DNA of 64,000 nt from Magicicada septendecula (Eukaryota; Arthropoda; Insecta; Hemiptera; Cicadidae). Each line of letters begins with the position of its first letter. Positions within the stretch are counted from its first letter, which is position 1. The position numbers and the translations under genes are program-made. Shown here one piece after another: positions 38,400 to 50,600 of this stretch. Under the pieces are notes generated by a model, which saw nothing but the letters and a program-made list of their open reading frames with translations, ran no database searches and had not been told where the DNA came from. The DNA is taken from contig CM068372.1 of NCBI GenBank assembly GCA_034769895.1, forward strand, positions 376,318,410 to 376,382,409, in the 5' to 3' direction.

Positions 38400-38655
38400 C
38401 GTGGGAGGGTATACTCTTCAAGACTGAAAAGAAATATCGATATACGACAGTAACTGAATATTACGAGTATACTTGATAGAGTTGCCCAATATAGGGTAAA
38501 ATGGTTGGAACATCTTAATGGAATGGATGACTGTAGCATCCCCTAAACAACTGTTGAACTATAAGCCGAAAGGAGGGAGAGGTGTGGGAGGTCCAAAGAA
38601 GCGTTGCACTGACAAACACTTCTGGTTTAATCCTTGCTGAAGATGATAATGGTGA
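38400..38655 (+). pseudogene. LINE 3' end, (GAT)n-tailed family, copy 2
   Basis: The stretch decodes as LNITSILDRVAQYRVKWLEH, then MDDCSIP and a stop, followed by GGTTTAATCCTTGCTGAAGATGAT. It is homologous with 34840-35085 and more decayed. Confidence 0.7.
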
Positions 38656-40580
38656 ATTGTAAAGGCAAAAAGGCCACTGTTTTTTTTTAAATGAAATTCT
38701 GCGCAGTAAACCGTTAATAAAGCATGGGGACAACATACGTATAATTACGAAACAATACCAATTGTGTGGAGGTGGTTGGCTAGATAGTCATGTCCCGTAA
38801 AACGTCTGAACTTCGCGACGTTATAGTGCTCTCGTGAAAGTCTGTAATTCCTTACGAGTTTTTGTAGAGAAATGCCCACTGCGTCTATATATTGTTAGCT
38901 TCTACACGCAATTTACCCCTAATTTCTTCATTTATAATGCGATGGAAGCTGAAGTGGGTACTCCACAAACCTTCTCCAGAAGCCCATCCCCGCCTTTGGA
39001 AGTTTATTCAACTCACTTTCTACGTTTCAGAGCCATAGAAGACTTTGCTTTCTCAGATGTTGCAGTACATCACCATCTTAGTTTTGTGGTCTATTTTGTA
39101 GTATTCAGCTGCCCTACCGCCGTCTTTCTTTGTTTTATTTTCTTGCTGATGTCTTCACCACTATTGCCATCTTCATCAGTGGTACACTGTTTACAGCAAA
39201 TTTCGGTATTAAATAATTTGCATAAGTCATGCATTGTTGGAAGCTAAACAGGTGAATCTTAGTTTCGTCTTTTATTTTCCGGCAGTTGAGTTCGTCGTCG
39301 GGTCTTTGGTTCTGCCAGACGTTTCGGTAAACATGCGTTACTCCTCCTTCGGCTGAATAATATTCAACTGATAAAAAATCTTATGCCCGCCGCCGATCAA
39401 ACATAGCGACAGTAGGAGAGGACGGCAATCCCACGGCGCTCGCTACATATTCATCATGCTGACTTCATGACTTCAGTATTTGTTATGGAAGCGAAGTAGC
39501 GTTCCACTTTGTCCAGAGCGGCGGCTGCCAAACGTTACAGTAGTGGGTCTCGTCGCTATTTGAATACATAATGACTCGCAGGACGTGGGGGCAGGGGGGG
39601 GTCGTCATCTCCAACACGGGGGGCCGTGACACACTTTGTGTTTATCCGCAAACTTGGCAACATAATGCCTTATTAACCAAAGTGAGCTAACATTCGTATT
39701 CAGGGCAGGAGGTTATAAACATTAATTAGATATACGGCAAGATAAAAAAAGCGTTTTCAAATAACGATTCGGTTAAGTCACGGGCAGTAGCACTGATTGT
39801 AACTCAAGAGAGTCGCTGCTGGTTCTGCGCGCATTAAACTTATTTCTCAACCAGTATAACGGGGACAGAGAGGCCGGCTTTCGTTTAGAACAGTAGTTTG
39901 TATTCGGTGATCCGCGAAAAGCTCAAAGTAGGAGGTCTGACCGAAAAGTATCCGACTCTTATGTATAATACGGGAACCGGTTTTACAACTGGGGGTTGTA
40001 ACTCGGCAGCCAGCCAATCAGACGGGACCTTTTGACACATGTGTAAACATTCATTAACGTATTGGACTATTCAGTAGAGGTGTGCTAAACTAGTATTTGA
40101 AAATAACAGGTACAAACGAAACCGTTCAAAAAAAAAAAAATAATAACACGAACAAATATTGTTATTACATACCTATTATACATATAAAAAACCTCTTGCT
40201 CAACAGTCCGTAAAGAACCAAGGCATACCGCGCGGCTTTTGTGTTTAGTGTGACCGTTGCATGGCCAGTACAACGCGCCGCCAGCCGCTAGTTGCGGTAT
40301 TCACAGCCAGATTATACATATACCTGTATTATATAATTTGTTACACGAAATAAATTTAAACTAAACGTATTAACAGTGTTACTTTACACTGTGACTTAAT
40401 TAAGCTGTTACTGTTTAAAAGAAAATAAGAAACAAGAGAATTTATAGGCCTATCTCCCTTTGGGAATACACTAATTTAAGTTTTCACTAAGATAAACAAA
40501 CTGACATAATTTTATATTAGGCCTATAAATTATAATATTAGGTCTATTGTTAAATGTAATTTAATATTATCACTAACAAT
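38656..40580. other. Unassigned, with an eroded hammerhead remnant
   Basis: No gene is recognised. On the minus strand 39343-39311 reads GTAACGCATGTTTACCGAAA then CGTCTGG, the 3' half of a Penelope-type hammerhead with a stem II-like pair, but the CTGATGA box is lost. ACCGAAAAGTATCCGACTC near 39938 resembles a mariner-type end without a partner. The 137-aa frame at 38834-39247 is not supported. Confidence 0.35.
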
Positions 40581-40586
40581 ATAATA

Positions 40587-41902
40587 CAGGGTGGCCCAGG
40601 GAAACGGGAAAATTTGAAGTTGATGTTGGCAGCCCTGTAGATGTAGCAGAAGTGAAACTGTCTGTCTAGCAGTAACGGACATTTAGTTACCATGGAGCAG
40701 TGGAGCGGTGCAGAGCGTGCGGTCGCCGTAAGGGCGTTTTACCGACATGGTGACAGTTTGACAGCTGCACAACGAGAGTTTCGGCGCCACTATCAGATCC
40801 CACCCCGCGGTCAAGTTCCTTCGTTACACACAATCGAAACAACGTGGGTTCGTAATTTTGAAGAGACTGGTTCAGCTTTGAAGAAAAAGCCTAGTGGGGG
40901 TGTACGTACCCCAGAAAACATTGATGCCGTGCGAGCTGCCATCTTAAGAAGTCTTCGTCGTTCGGTGCGAAAAATTGCCTCGTCATTACAGCTCGGACGT
41001 CGGAGCGTTCCAAAAATACTCCATGAACTTCAATTTCATCCGTACAAACTTCAGATTGTGCAACAACTGAATCCTAATGATTGTGTATTGCGCCTGCAAA
41101 TTTGTGAACAATTGTTGGCTAAAATCAATGAGGATGCTAACTTCATTCAAAATCTTTGGATATCCGATGAAGCCCATTTTCACTTAAGTGGATACGTGAA
41201 TAGGCAGAACTTCCGTTACTGGGATCAAGGAAACCCTATTCAGCTTCACCAGCGTCCATTACACAGTACCAAAGTTACCGTATGATGTGCAGTGTCGTGT
41301 CATGGGGTGATAGGCCCTTACTTTTTTGAAGATGAACGAGGCACTGCTGTCACTGTGACGTCTGAACGTTATGTCAACATGCTAGAGACATTTTTGGCCC
41401 CAAGACTCCATACTTTTCCAAATCTTGACATTCAGCACACCTGGTTTCAACAGGATGGAGCCACCTCACACACTGCCAGACAGTCAATGGCAGCAGTGAA
41501 ACGTTTGTTTGAGCATCGCATAATTTCAAGGAATGCTAACATCGCTTGGCCGCCCCGATCTCCAGACCTTTCAGTCTGTGACTTCTTTTTATGGGGACAT
41601 CTGAAGAGCATCGTGTACCAGACTAGACCAAGAACCCTTGCTCAGCTCAAGACACAGATTGAAGAGGAAATCGCCAAAATCCCAGGTGACACATTGCGAC
41701 GCGCTATGCAAAACCTACAGAAACGACTTACTGAAAGTGTACGGCAAAATGGGCAGCATTTAATTGATGTAATTTTTAAAAAGTGATGCTAATGTAATTT
41801 CCAGTCTTGTAGAATATATTTTGAGCCTCAAATAAAGTTTTGTAACGTTCCTTCATTTTCTTCTAATTATTTCAAATTTTCCCGTTTCCCTGCGCCACCC
41901 TG
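40587..41902 (+). mobile_element. Tc1/mariner element (1,316 bp)
   Basis: TIRs of 32 bp begin CAGGGTGGCCCAGGGAAACG and match the inverted right end (41871-41902) at all but one position. TA dinucleotides flank both ends (40585-40586 and 41903-41904). An AATAAA signal lies at 41831, just past the transposase stop. The ends and length are complete, so this is a young copy inactivated chiefly by one nonsense codon in the transposase. Confidence 0.95.
40692..41786 (+). pseudogene. Mariner-type transposase with one stop
   Basis: The frame is continuous over 364 codons except for TGA at 41283-41285, where relatives carry Trp (KVTVxCAV). The N-terminal 60-100 residues form a helix-turn-helix region of the DUF4817 type (WSGAERAVAVRAFYRHGDS). 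Catalytic motifs are visible: SDEAHFHLSGYVN, QQDGATSHTAR and PPRSPDLSVCDFFLWG. The third acidic residue is Asp, with 36 residues between it and the second Asp. The protein would cut and rejoin at the 32-bp TIRs. One readthrough or reversion event would restore the frame, so the copy is recent. Confidence 0.9.
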
Positions 41903-41953
41903 TATTATACTTTAATTTAAACATTATTTTATACGGTCCAAGTCACTTTATAT

Positions 41954-42072
41954 AGTAATGATTTACCTTATTGAAACCGTCCAGTGACTTCAAGTTGTAT
42001 ATTTATGACGCGTTTCGAGTCATATGACCCTTCATCAGATAGTTATCACTCACAAGGAGATCATCAAATATT
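41954..42072. repeat. Left part of a palindromic element split by the Polinton
   Basis: This 119-bp segment is the reverse complement of 56444-56562. With 56301-56562 it forms a ~381-bp near-perfect palindrome centred near 56373. It was cut by the Polinton, whose target duplication AATATT occupies 42067-42072 and 56295-56300. A hammerhead-like core lies on the minus strand at 42007-42038. Confidence 0.85.
42007..42038 (-). ncRNA. Hammerhead-like motif, left palindrome arm
   Basis: Minus-strand order: CTGATGA, a GGGTC/GACTC stem II with an ATAT loop, GAAA, CGC, GTC. It is the mirror of the copy at 56478-56509. The short ACGCGT stem III is like that of minimal type I hammerheads. Confidence 0.6.
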
Positions 42073-45155
<3,083 letters not shown>

Positions 45156-45535
45156 GATGTAGGTCGCTGGGATTTATATGACGGAGTTCTTCATCTGTAA
45201 AGACGTCAGCATACCTCTTAGGTAGATATACACGATAGCGGCGCTCACAATCGTCCAACGTTACAAGCACAGACTTCCCATATCGCGTGTCCACATGCAA
45301 CATGTTAACGATCGGATACTGTTTGTCCACTGTTAATTCTGCACAACGTTTGTACTCAATAGCAGAAACTGCGTTGAATTTTGTGATAAACGACATTATT
45401 TATGAGAAGTGAAGACGTCTGTATCAAGCAAGGTGGAACCATACAATGTCAGAATATTCACTACAAAGAAGACTAGTGAAAGTAATGGTGGTGATGTGGT
45501 CATCAGGAAAGTTCACGTTCATCGCCCGAAGCTTT

Positions 45536-46365
45536 GCATGTACATACACACAGGCAGAATTAGCGCTGTTACAAAATATATATATTAGGAAAGTCCACAG
45601 AAATAGTTATCGCCAGATCCGTTCTAAATAAGTTAATGTCTTTTCAAATAGTATTCTCTGCACTACAGTCAAACATACGCACACACAGTGATAAAAAAAT
45701 TGTGTATTAAAAGTAGTTTGTTACCTTAACAAGTACTGTTATCCTACGCCGTTTTTCCTCATGCCGCGAAACACGAGATGTAGATCGCTGGGGTTTTATA
45801 AATTGTTTATTAAGTCTTTTAGGAATGGTCTTATACTTGAGCTTGGCCTGTTGACTATTGCTTTTAATTTTGTAATTTCTACAGGTGTTAACCGTTTCGG
45901 AGAAAAAAACCATTTATGGAGAAGATCCTCCTCCTCTTGTTTTGATATGGTATTTATTCTATGATCCATCCTTCTTGTTCCTATAATAATAACAGTACCT
46001 GCTTCATTATCATATACATTATGTGCTGTATATAAATATATACATAAGGCTTTCAACACACACATCATAAATCCGGAACAGGAAAGGTATTATAACAAAT
46101 ATTACGAAAACAAGTACGTATGGTCACGTACATAGATCAACGTTTAAACAAATTACGAACTAATATCGTTACAATAATAATAGTACATAAACTTACGTTT
46201 ACTATCGTCCGAACTGAAGTATGGAGAGGCAATAACTATAGATATCACAGTAAGAATTTTTGTTGTTGTTTTTAACAGGTGGTGTTTTTGCATGTACATA
46301 CATGCAGAATTATGACTGTTACATAATATATATTAGGAAAGTCGTCAGAAATAGTTATCGCCTGC
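45536..46365 (-). pseudogene. Decayed duplicate of the small ORF and flank
   Basis: The segment 45665-45797 is a diverged copy of 45043-45183: CAAACATACGCACACACA, AGTAGTTTGTTACCTTAAC and the codons for PSDLHLVFRGM recur, then KNGVG and a stop. Likewise 46287-46360 repeats 45536-45612 (TTGCATGTACATACA, GAAATAGTTATCGCC). The shifts are about 620 and 750 bp. The 90-aa frame 45796-46068, ending IRPFLKDLINNL, runs into this copy and is not recognised. It looks like a paralogue pair, one member broken. Confidence 0.5.
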
Positions 46366-46483
46366 AGGCATATACAAGTTTACTAACGAAATTAACAAAT
46401 ACTGAAAACAAAGGAACTGTTATACATATATATATACATAGTTTTTATTTAACCGCATGTATTATGTTAGTGTATCTTAAACC

Positions 46484-47419
46484 ATGAACAACGTACGCAA
46501 GAATATTGCGCAAGAGCTACACAGAGCGGCGAGAAGGAATTTCGTTAGACGCGCAGTTGAACTGAAGGGTATGCACGATTTGTACCAAGCGGATCTTGTG
46601 GAAATGATACCATACGCTCGAGTGAACAAAGGGTACAAGTATATGATGACTGTAATCAATGCGTTTACCAAGTACGCGTACGCTGTACCATTGAAAACGA
46701 AGACCGGGAAAGAAGTGACGAACGCGTTGAAGCCTATACTAGCCGCTAACCGAATGAAGTATTTACAGACAGACAACGGGAAGGAGTATTACAACAGCAC
46801 AGTACAAGCGTTGCTAAAAAAGTATAATGTGAAACATTACTCAACCTATAGTGAGAAAAAAGCTTCCATAGTGGAACGTTTTAATCGCACACTGAAGACC
46901 CACATGTATCGAGCTTTCAGCGAACAAGGACACTACCGCTGGTTGGATCTGCTACCTACATTACTGAAATCGTACAACAATACAACACACAGAACCATTG
47001 GTATGAAACCTAGTGAAGTGAATGACGCCAACGAACATATAGTGTTGGAACGAATAAGGAAGAACACAGCGCCTAAAATCAGTCCAACGAAACCACCCAA
47101 ATTTAAAGTCGGTGACCGTGTTCGTATAAGTAAGCACAAAATGACGTTCACCAAAGGTTATACGCCGAATTGGACTAACGAAATATTCACTGTGGATCAA
47201 GTACAATCCACGACCATCCCAGTCACTTATCTGCTAAAAGACCATCTAAACAAAGTGTTGAAAGGTGGTTTTTACGAGCACGAGATTAGTAAGTCCAAAG
47301 TCGGCGACGTATACCTAGTGGAAAAGGTGTTACAACGCAAAGGTGACAGAGTGCGTGTTCGTTGGCTTGGTTTCGATGGTAAACACGATGCATGGATACA
47401 TAAGAAAGATCTAATATAA
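46484..47419 (+). CDS. Polinton integrase with C-terminal chromodomain
   Basis: This is a 311-aa uninterrupted DDE integrase. Catalytic candidates are Asp37 (YQADLVEM), Asp97 (LQTDNGKEY) and Glu131 (ASIVERFNRTLKTHMYRAF). The middle ends THRTIGMKPSEV. A GDRVRISKHK beta-strand region and a chromodomain at about 276-311 (YLVEKVLQRKGDRVRVRWLG, ending HDAWIHKKDLI) follow. Family proteins insert the element by cutting and joining its TIR ends in the nucleus; the chromodomain probably biases targeting to marked chromatin. No N-terminal zinc-binding HHCC is visible, so the start may be slightly truncated, although ATG 46484 fits. This is the only apparently intact Polinton gene. Confidence 0.9.
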   Translation: MNNVRKNIAQELHRAARRNFVRRAVELKGMHDLYQADLVEMIPYARVNKGYKYMMTVINAFTKYAYAVPLKTKTGKEVTNALKPILAANRMKYLQTDNGKEYYNSTVQALLKKYNVKHYSTYSEKKASIVERFNRTLKTHMYRAFSEQGHYRWLDLLPTLLKSYNNTTHRTIGMKPSEVNDANEHIVLERIRKNTAPKISPTKPPKFKVGDRVRISKHKMTFTKGYTPNWTNEIFTVDQVQSTTIPVTYLLKDHLNKVLKGGFYEHEISKSKVGDVYLVEKVLQRKGDRVRVRWLGFDGKHDAWIHKKDLI

Positions 47420-47448
47420 AAAAGGTGACAGCACGTAATGAAAACAGT

Positions 47449-47730
47449 ATGCTTTCGGTATTCACAAAGATGAAGATTGTACAGCAAGCAAACAAATTAC
47501 CAATAAAGGATATGGACTTTTTGGCTGGTGACGAAGACAGTGCTAAACGTAAACATGGCCCGCTATTACCGAACAGTATTCGCTGTATCGGTACAGGTCC
47601 AAGTTCCTGTGGGAAATCAAATGTGCTATTCAACCTACTGTTTGATGCCAACGGACTACATTCCTTCATCAACTTTACGCTACTCGACCAGTCTTGCTAC
47701 CATTGGGACTGGACCAGCTGGGAAACTTAA
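47449..47730 (+). pseudogene. Polinton packaging ATPase, N-terminal fragment
   Basis: Reading from ATG 47449, the frame carries LPNSIRCIGTGPSSCGKSNV, whose GPSSCGKS is a Walker A loop of the FtsK/HerA-type ATPase of Polintons, followed by LFNLLFDANGLHSF. It then derails after about 75 codons and stops at 47730. Walker B and the rest are missing. It follows the integrase on the same strand, a neighbour order seen in Polintons. The truncation falls close to where the retrotransposon-like material begins. Confidence 0.75.
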
Positions 47731-47885
47731 GGAAGTGTTTCAGGCCAGTAAGACGTCGAGAGCCACACCAAATACACACCAATTAAACATATTACATTGG
47801 ACTTGATTACATCGGAGTCACATACTCCATAATAGCTTATATCATCAACACACATCTATATTTATTTTTAATTTGTATTATTACA

Positions 47886-47905
47886 AATTGGCGCACAACT
47901 TCAGG
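47886..47905 (+). promoter_or_regulatory. Candidate retrotransposon primer-binding site
   Basis: TTGGCGCACAACTTCAGGGG resembles the tRNA-Lys-type primer site (TGGCGCnCAACnTnGGGGC) that follows a 5' LTR. It lies about 100 bases before the gag-like ORF. A matching pair of LTRs could not be aligned by eye. Confidence 0.5.
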
Positions 47906-47998
47906 GGCTTTAATTAGCGATTGGAAGGCCAATAAATTCTACCCAATCACTAGTTGGAGCTAGGCAACAGCTACAAAGCCAGAGAATTTCAAGGGAAA

Positions 47999-49459
47999 AT
48001 GCAACGACGTGCAACATCTAAGAAACGGGCGGCGGAGGCCGAAAAAGAAATAGAAGTCGATATGGACAACAAAGAGGCAACGCCAGTAGAGGTGGAAGAG
48101 GTATTACAATCGGTGTTGTCCAAACAAACTGAACCATCAGAGGAACAACCGGAGATACCCACGCAGACAGGGGAGATCAACATCCAGGAAAGACATTTAG
48201 AGAAATCCAAGGTAACAGCAGAAAGTAAAATGGACAGACTAATGGAAATGTTCATGAAAATGGATAAGAAATTGGACTCTACGAAGGAAGAGTTGAGTAA
48301 GAAAATGGGGAATGATAACCAGTCCTTGAAAGAAGAATTAAGTGGGATGAACAAGAACATGGAAGGGCTGAAGGAAGATAACCAGTCCCTGGGTAAGAAG
48401 ATTGATGAAACCAATAAGAAACTGGAAGAGGACATTAAGGAAATAAGAGAGGACAGATTAAAAAGGGAAGAATTAAGAAAGGAGAAGACCGAAGAAATAG
48501 AATATGATAGCAAACCAGAACCAGAAGAAGTACCAAATGATAAAACGCAGGAACAAGTAGTGGTATTACCTGGAATTAGAATTAGCGGAAACAAGGAAGA
48601 TATTAAACCTAGGAAAAGGAGAATGTATCCAAGAAGTGTAATAAAAACGAAGGAAGAGTTGGAGATGATGAAACATGGGTTAATTGATGGCAATAATATC
48701 CCAATTACCTATGACAAAGACATCATGAATTCTATGAATTATAGAAGGAGAATCGAAGTAATTTCCAAAATAATTTACCACAAGACAGTAGTGTACCAAT
48801 GGGAAAGGACCAGAGGTAAACAGAATACGACATGTGGACAAGATCAATATCAGCGCAGAACTGGACAGTGGATTTCAGAAAGATGGAAATGTGATATCGT
48901 ACCAGACTGTAATGACGGCACAGGTGAATCACCAGAATGTATTCCATTAGTGTGCCATCCAGGACAGTTCCAGGGTACGGTTAGACTAAAATATATTCTC
49001 TCAGAGTGGATATGTGATGGTAAACCAGCTTATGGTGTTTCAGATAAACAAATAATAAGTGATAACCCAGATGAAGATCCTCACAGATATTTGTCAAGTA
49101 ACACAAAACATGGACCAGAAAAGTATTGGTGTATACAATATGATGATAGAGGGAGCCAGCCCAGTAATTACGACGGCCCTAACAACCCGCCGCGTAATGA
49201 CCAGTTTAGCAGTAATTTTAACGGCATTAGGGATAACAACCCCTATCCATACAATAGAAACAATTTATACCAACATAATAATGTCCCATACAGTCAGAGA
49301 AATCCATATCCCAACAATAATGGTAACAGGCCTTACCCACCTAACCGAAATTATTATCATGATAAATTTAGTAATAAAAATAATAACAGTAATAATAACC
49401 GAGTGTCGCGCCCTAGGGTAAATTTTATAAGAGCAACTGAGATGATGGACCCTGGTTGA
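47999..49459 (+). CDS. Gag-like protein with two eroded LDLa repeats
   Basis: 486 aa from ATG 47999 (the frame also opens upstream without ATG). The N-terminal part is acidic, then a long coiled coil at about 70-165 (MDRLMEMFMKMDKKLDSTKE and related heptads). Residues 279-314 have exact LDL-receptor class A spacing (positions 279, 286, 291, 298, 304, 314), but 286 is Arg and 291 Trp, leaving four Cys; WKCDIVPDCNDG is clear. A second repeat starts at Cys319, with Gly326, Tyr332 and Tyr345 at Cys positions and SEWICDGKP kept. The C-terminus is Asn/Pro/Tyr-rich and ends RPRVNFIRATEMMDPG, as in retroelement Gag tails. Gag identity is inferred from layout and the primer site. Alternative: a captured host fragment fused by chance. 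Confidence 0.6.
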   Translation: MQRRATSKKRAAEAEKEIEVDMDNKEATPVEVEEVLQSVLSKQTEPSEEQPEIPTQTGEINIQERHLEKSKVTAESKMDRLMEMFMKMDKKLDSTKEELSKKMGNDNQSLKEELSGMNKNMEGLKEDNQSLGKKIDETNKKLEEDIKEIREDRLKREELRKEKTEEIEYDSKPEPEEVPNDKTQEQVVVLPGIRISGNKEDIKPRKRRMYPRSVIKTKEELEMMKHGLIDGNNIPITYDKDIMNSMNYRRRIEVISKIIYHKTVVYQWERTRGKQNTTCGQDQYQRRTGQWISERWKCDIVPDCNDGTGESPECIPLVCHPGQFQGTVRLKYILSEWICDGKPAYGVSDKQIISDNPDEDPHRYLSSNTKHGPEKYWCIQYDDRGSQPSNYDGPNNPPRNDQFSSNFNGIRDNNPYPYNRNNLYQHNNVPYSQRNPYPNNNGNRPYPPNRNYYHDKFSNKNNNSNNNRVSRPRVNFIRATEMMDPG

Positions 49460-49758
49460 CACAAATACCACACGACATCAAGAAAAGGGACGGATCATGA
49501 TAACCGACTACGGCGAAAAACAATGTTGAAGGAGACGAAATAAATATCATTGAAAGGAAATGATACGAAGAATAAACATAGAAACAAAACTGGGTTTTAT
49601 GAGTGAAGACTATGTAAGAAAATGAACATGACCAATAAGAATATGAGCAATGGAACGACATAAAGAAAATCGTCCATCTTCCTGGGTATATAAAAGAAAA
49701 GGCATTTATAAGGAAAGAAAAAGAGAAGATCAACTTACAAAAGTATAAATAATATGGG

Positions 49759-49898
49759 CCAGTGTAGAGTACAATATAACCCCATATGTTGTGGTAAATG
49801 ATAAACATAACAATACATATGAGTTGAAGGAAATCGTTTCAGGAAAGATCAAAGGAGTGTACAATCATTCTTCTATGAAGAAATATTATGAAGAATGA
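49759..49898 (+). pseudogene. Retrotransposon integrase C-terminal tail
   Basis: An open stretch reading ITPYVVVNDKHNNTYELKEI, then VSGKIKGVYNHSSMKKYYEE and a stop, matches the GPY/F-like end of an LTR-retrotransposon integrase. Between the gag-like stop (49459) and here there is no protease, RT or RNase H. A pol deletion of several kilobases is the likely explanation. Confidence 0.6.
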
Positions 49899-49904
49899 GT
49901 TGTG

Positions 49905-50600
49905 AGTTTTAGAATTTTGAATTTATTTTAAAAAAAAATTCAAAAATAATGTAAGTACATCTTACAACCTAATATTTTGAAAAGAACATTTTGGAGAATT
50001 AAAAGAAGAAGATTTTTTTAATTTAATTTAAAAAAATCCAAAAATAATGTAAGTACACCTTACAACCTAATATTTAGAGAAAAACATTCTGGAGAATTAT
50101 AAGAAGAAGGAATTTAGAATTTATATTTTTAAAAATTCGGAAATAATGTAAGTACATCTTACAACCTAATATTTTGAAAAGAACATTTTGGAGAATTATA
50201 AAAAGAAGGAATTTAGAATTTTTATATTTTAAAAAAATTCGAAAATAATGTAAGTACATCTTACAACCTAATATTTTGAGAAGAACATTCTGGAGAATTA
50301 TAAGAAAAAGGAATTTAGAATTTTTATTGAAAAAATTCTAAAATATGTAAGAACAACTTACAACCTGATGATTTTGGAACAAACTTTATGGAAGAAAGAA
50401 AAAGAAAGACTTTTGAATTGAAATATAATTATGAAAATTTAAAATTTAGTAAGAACATCTTACTACAACCGGATAATTTAGAACAAAACTTTATGGAAGA
50501 AAGAGAAAGAGAGAGAATTTTGAACTTAATATACAAAAAATTTAAAAATGAAGTAAGACCAACTTACTATAACTAAGTTTATGAGAAAACTTTATGGTAA
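49905..50600. repeat. Seven ~100-bp tandem repeats
   Basis: The core GTAAGTACATCTTACAACC starts at 49951, 50049, 50148, 50250, 50347, 50449 and 50553, in the last three copies as GTAAGAnCAnCTTAC-type variants. Each core is a small inverted repeat (GTAAG/CTTAC), followed by a GGAGAATTATAAGAAGAAGG-type or TTTATGGAAGAAAG block. The array follows the integrase tail. In RNA each unit could form a short hairpin. Confidence 0.85.

Noticed and set aside
39160..39345. Separated CTGATGA and GAAACGTC boxes on the minus strand
   Set aside because: They occur in the wrong order and about 140 bases apart, so they cannot form one hammerhead.
47989..48693. 234-aa minus-strand frame opposite the gag-like ORF
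   Set aside because: It is Ser/Leu-rich antisense to a K/E/D-rich coiled coil; the sense frame has the recognisable features.
50388..50576. 62-aa frame within the tandem repeats
   Set aside because: It is composed only of the ~100-bp repeat units and has no start context or homology.
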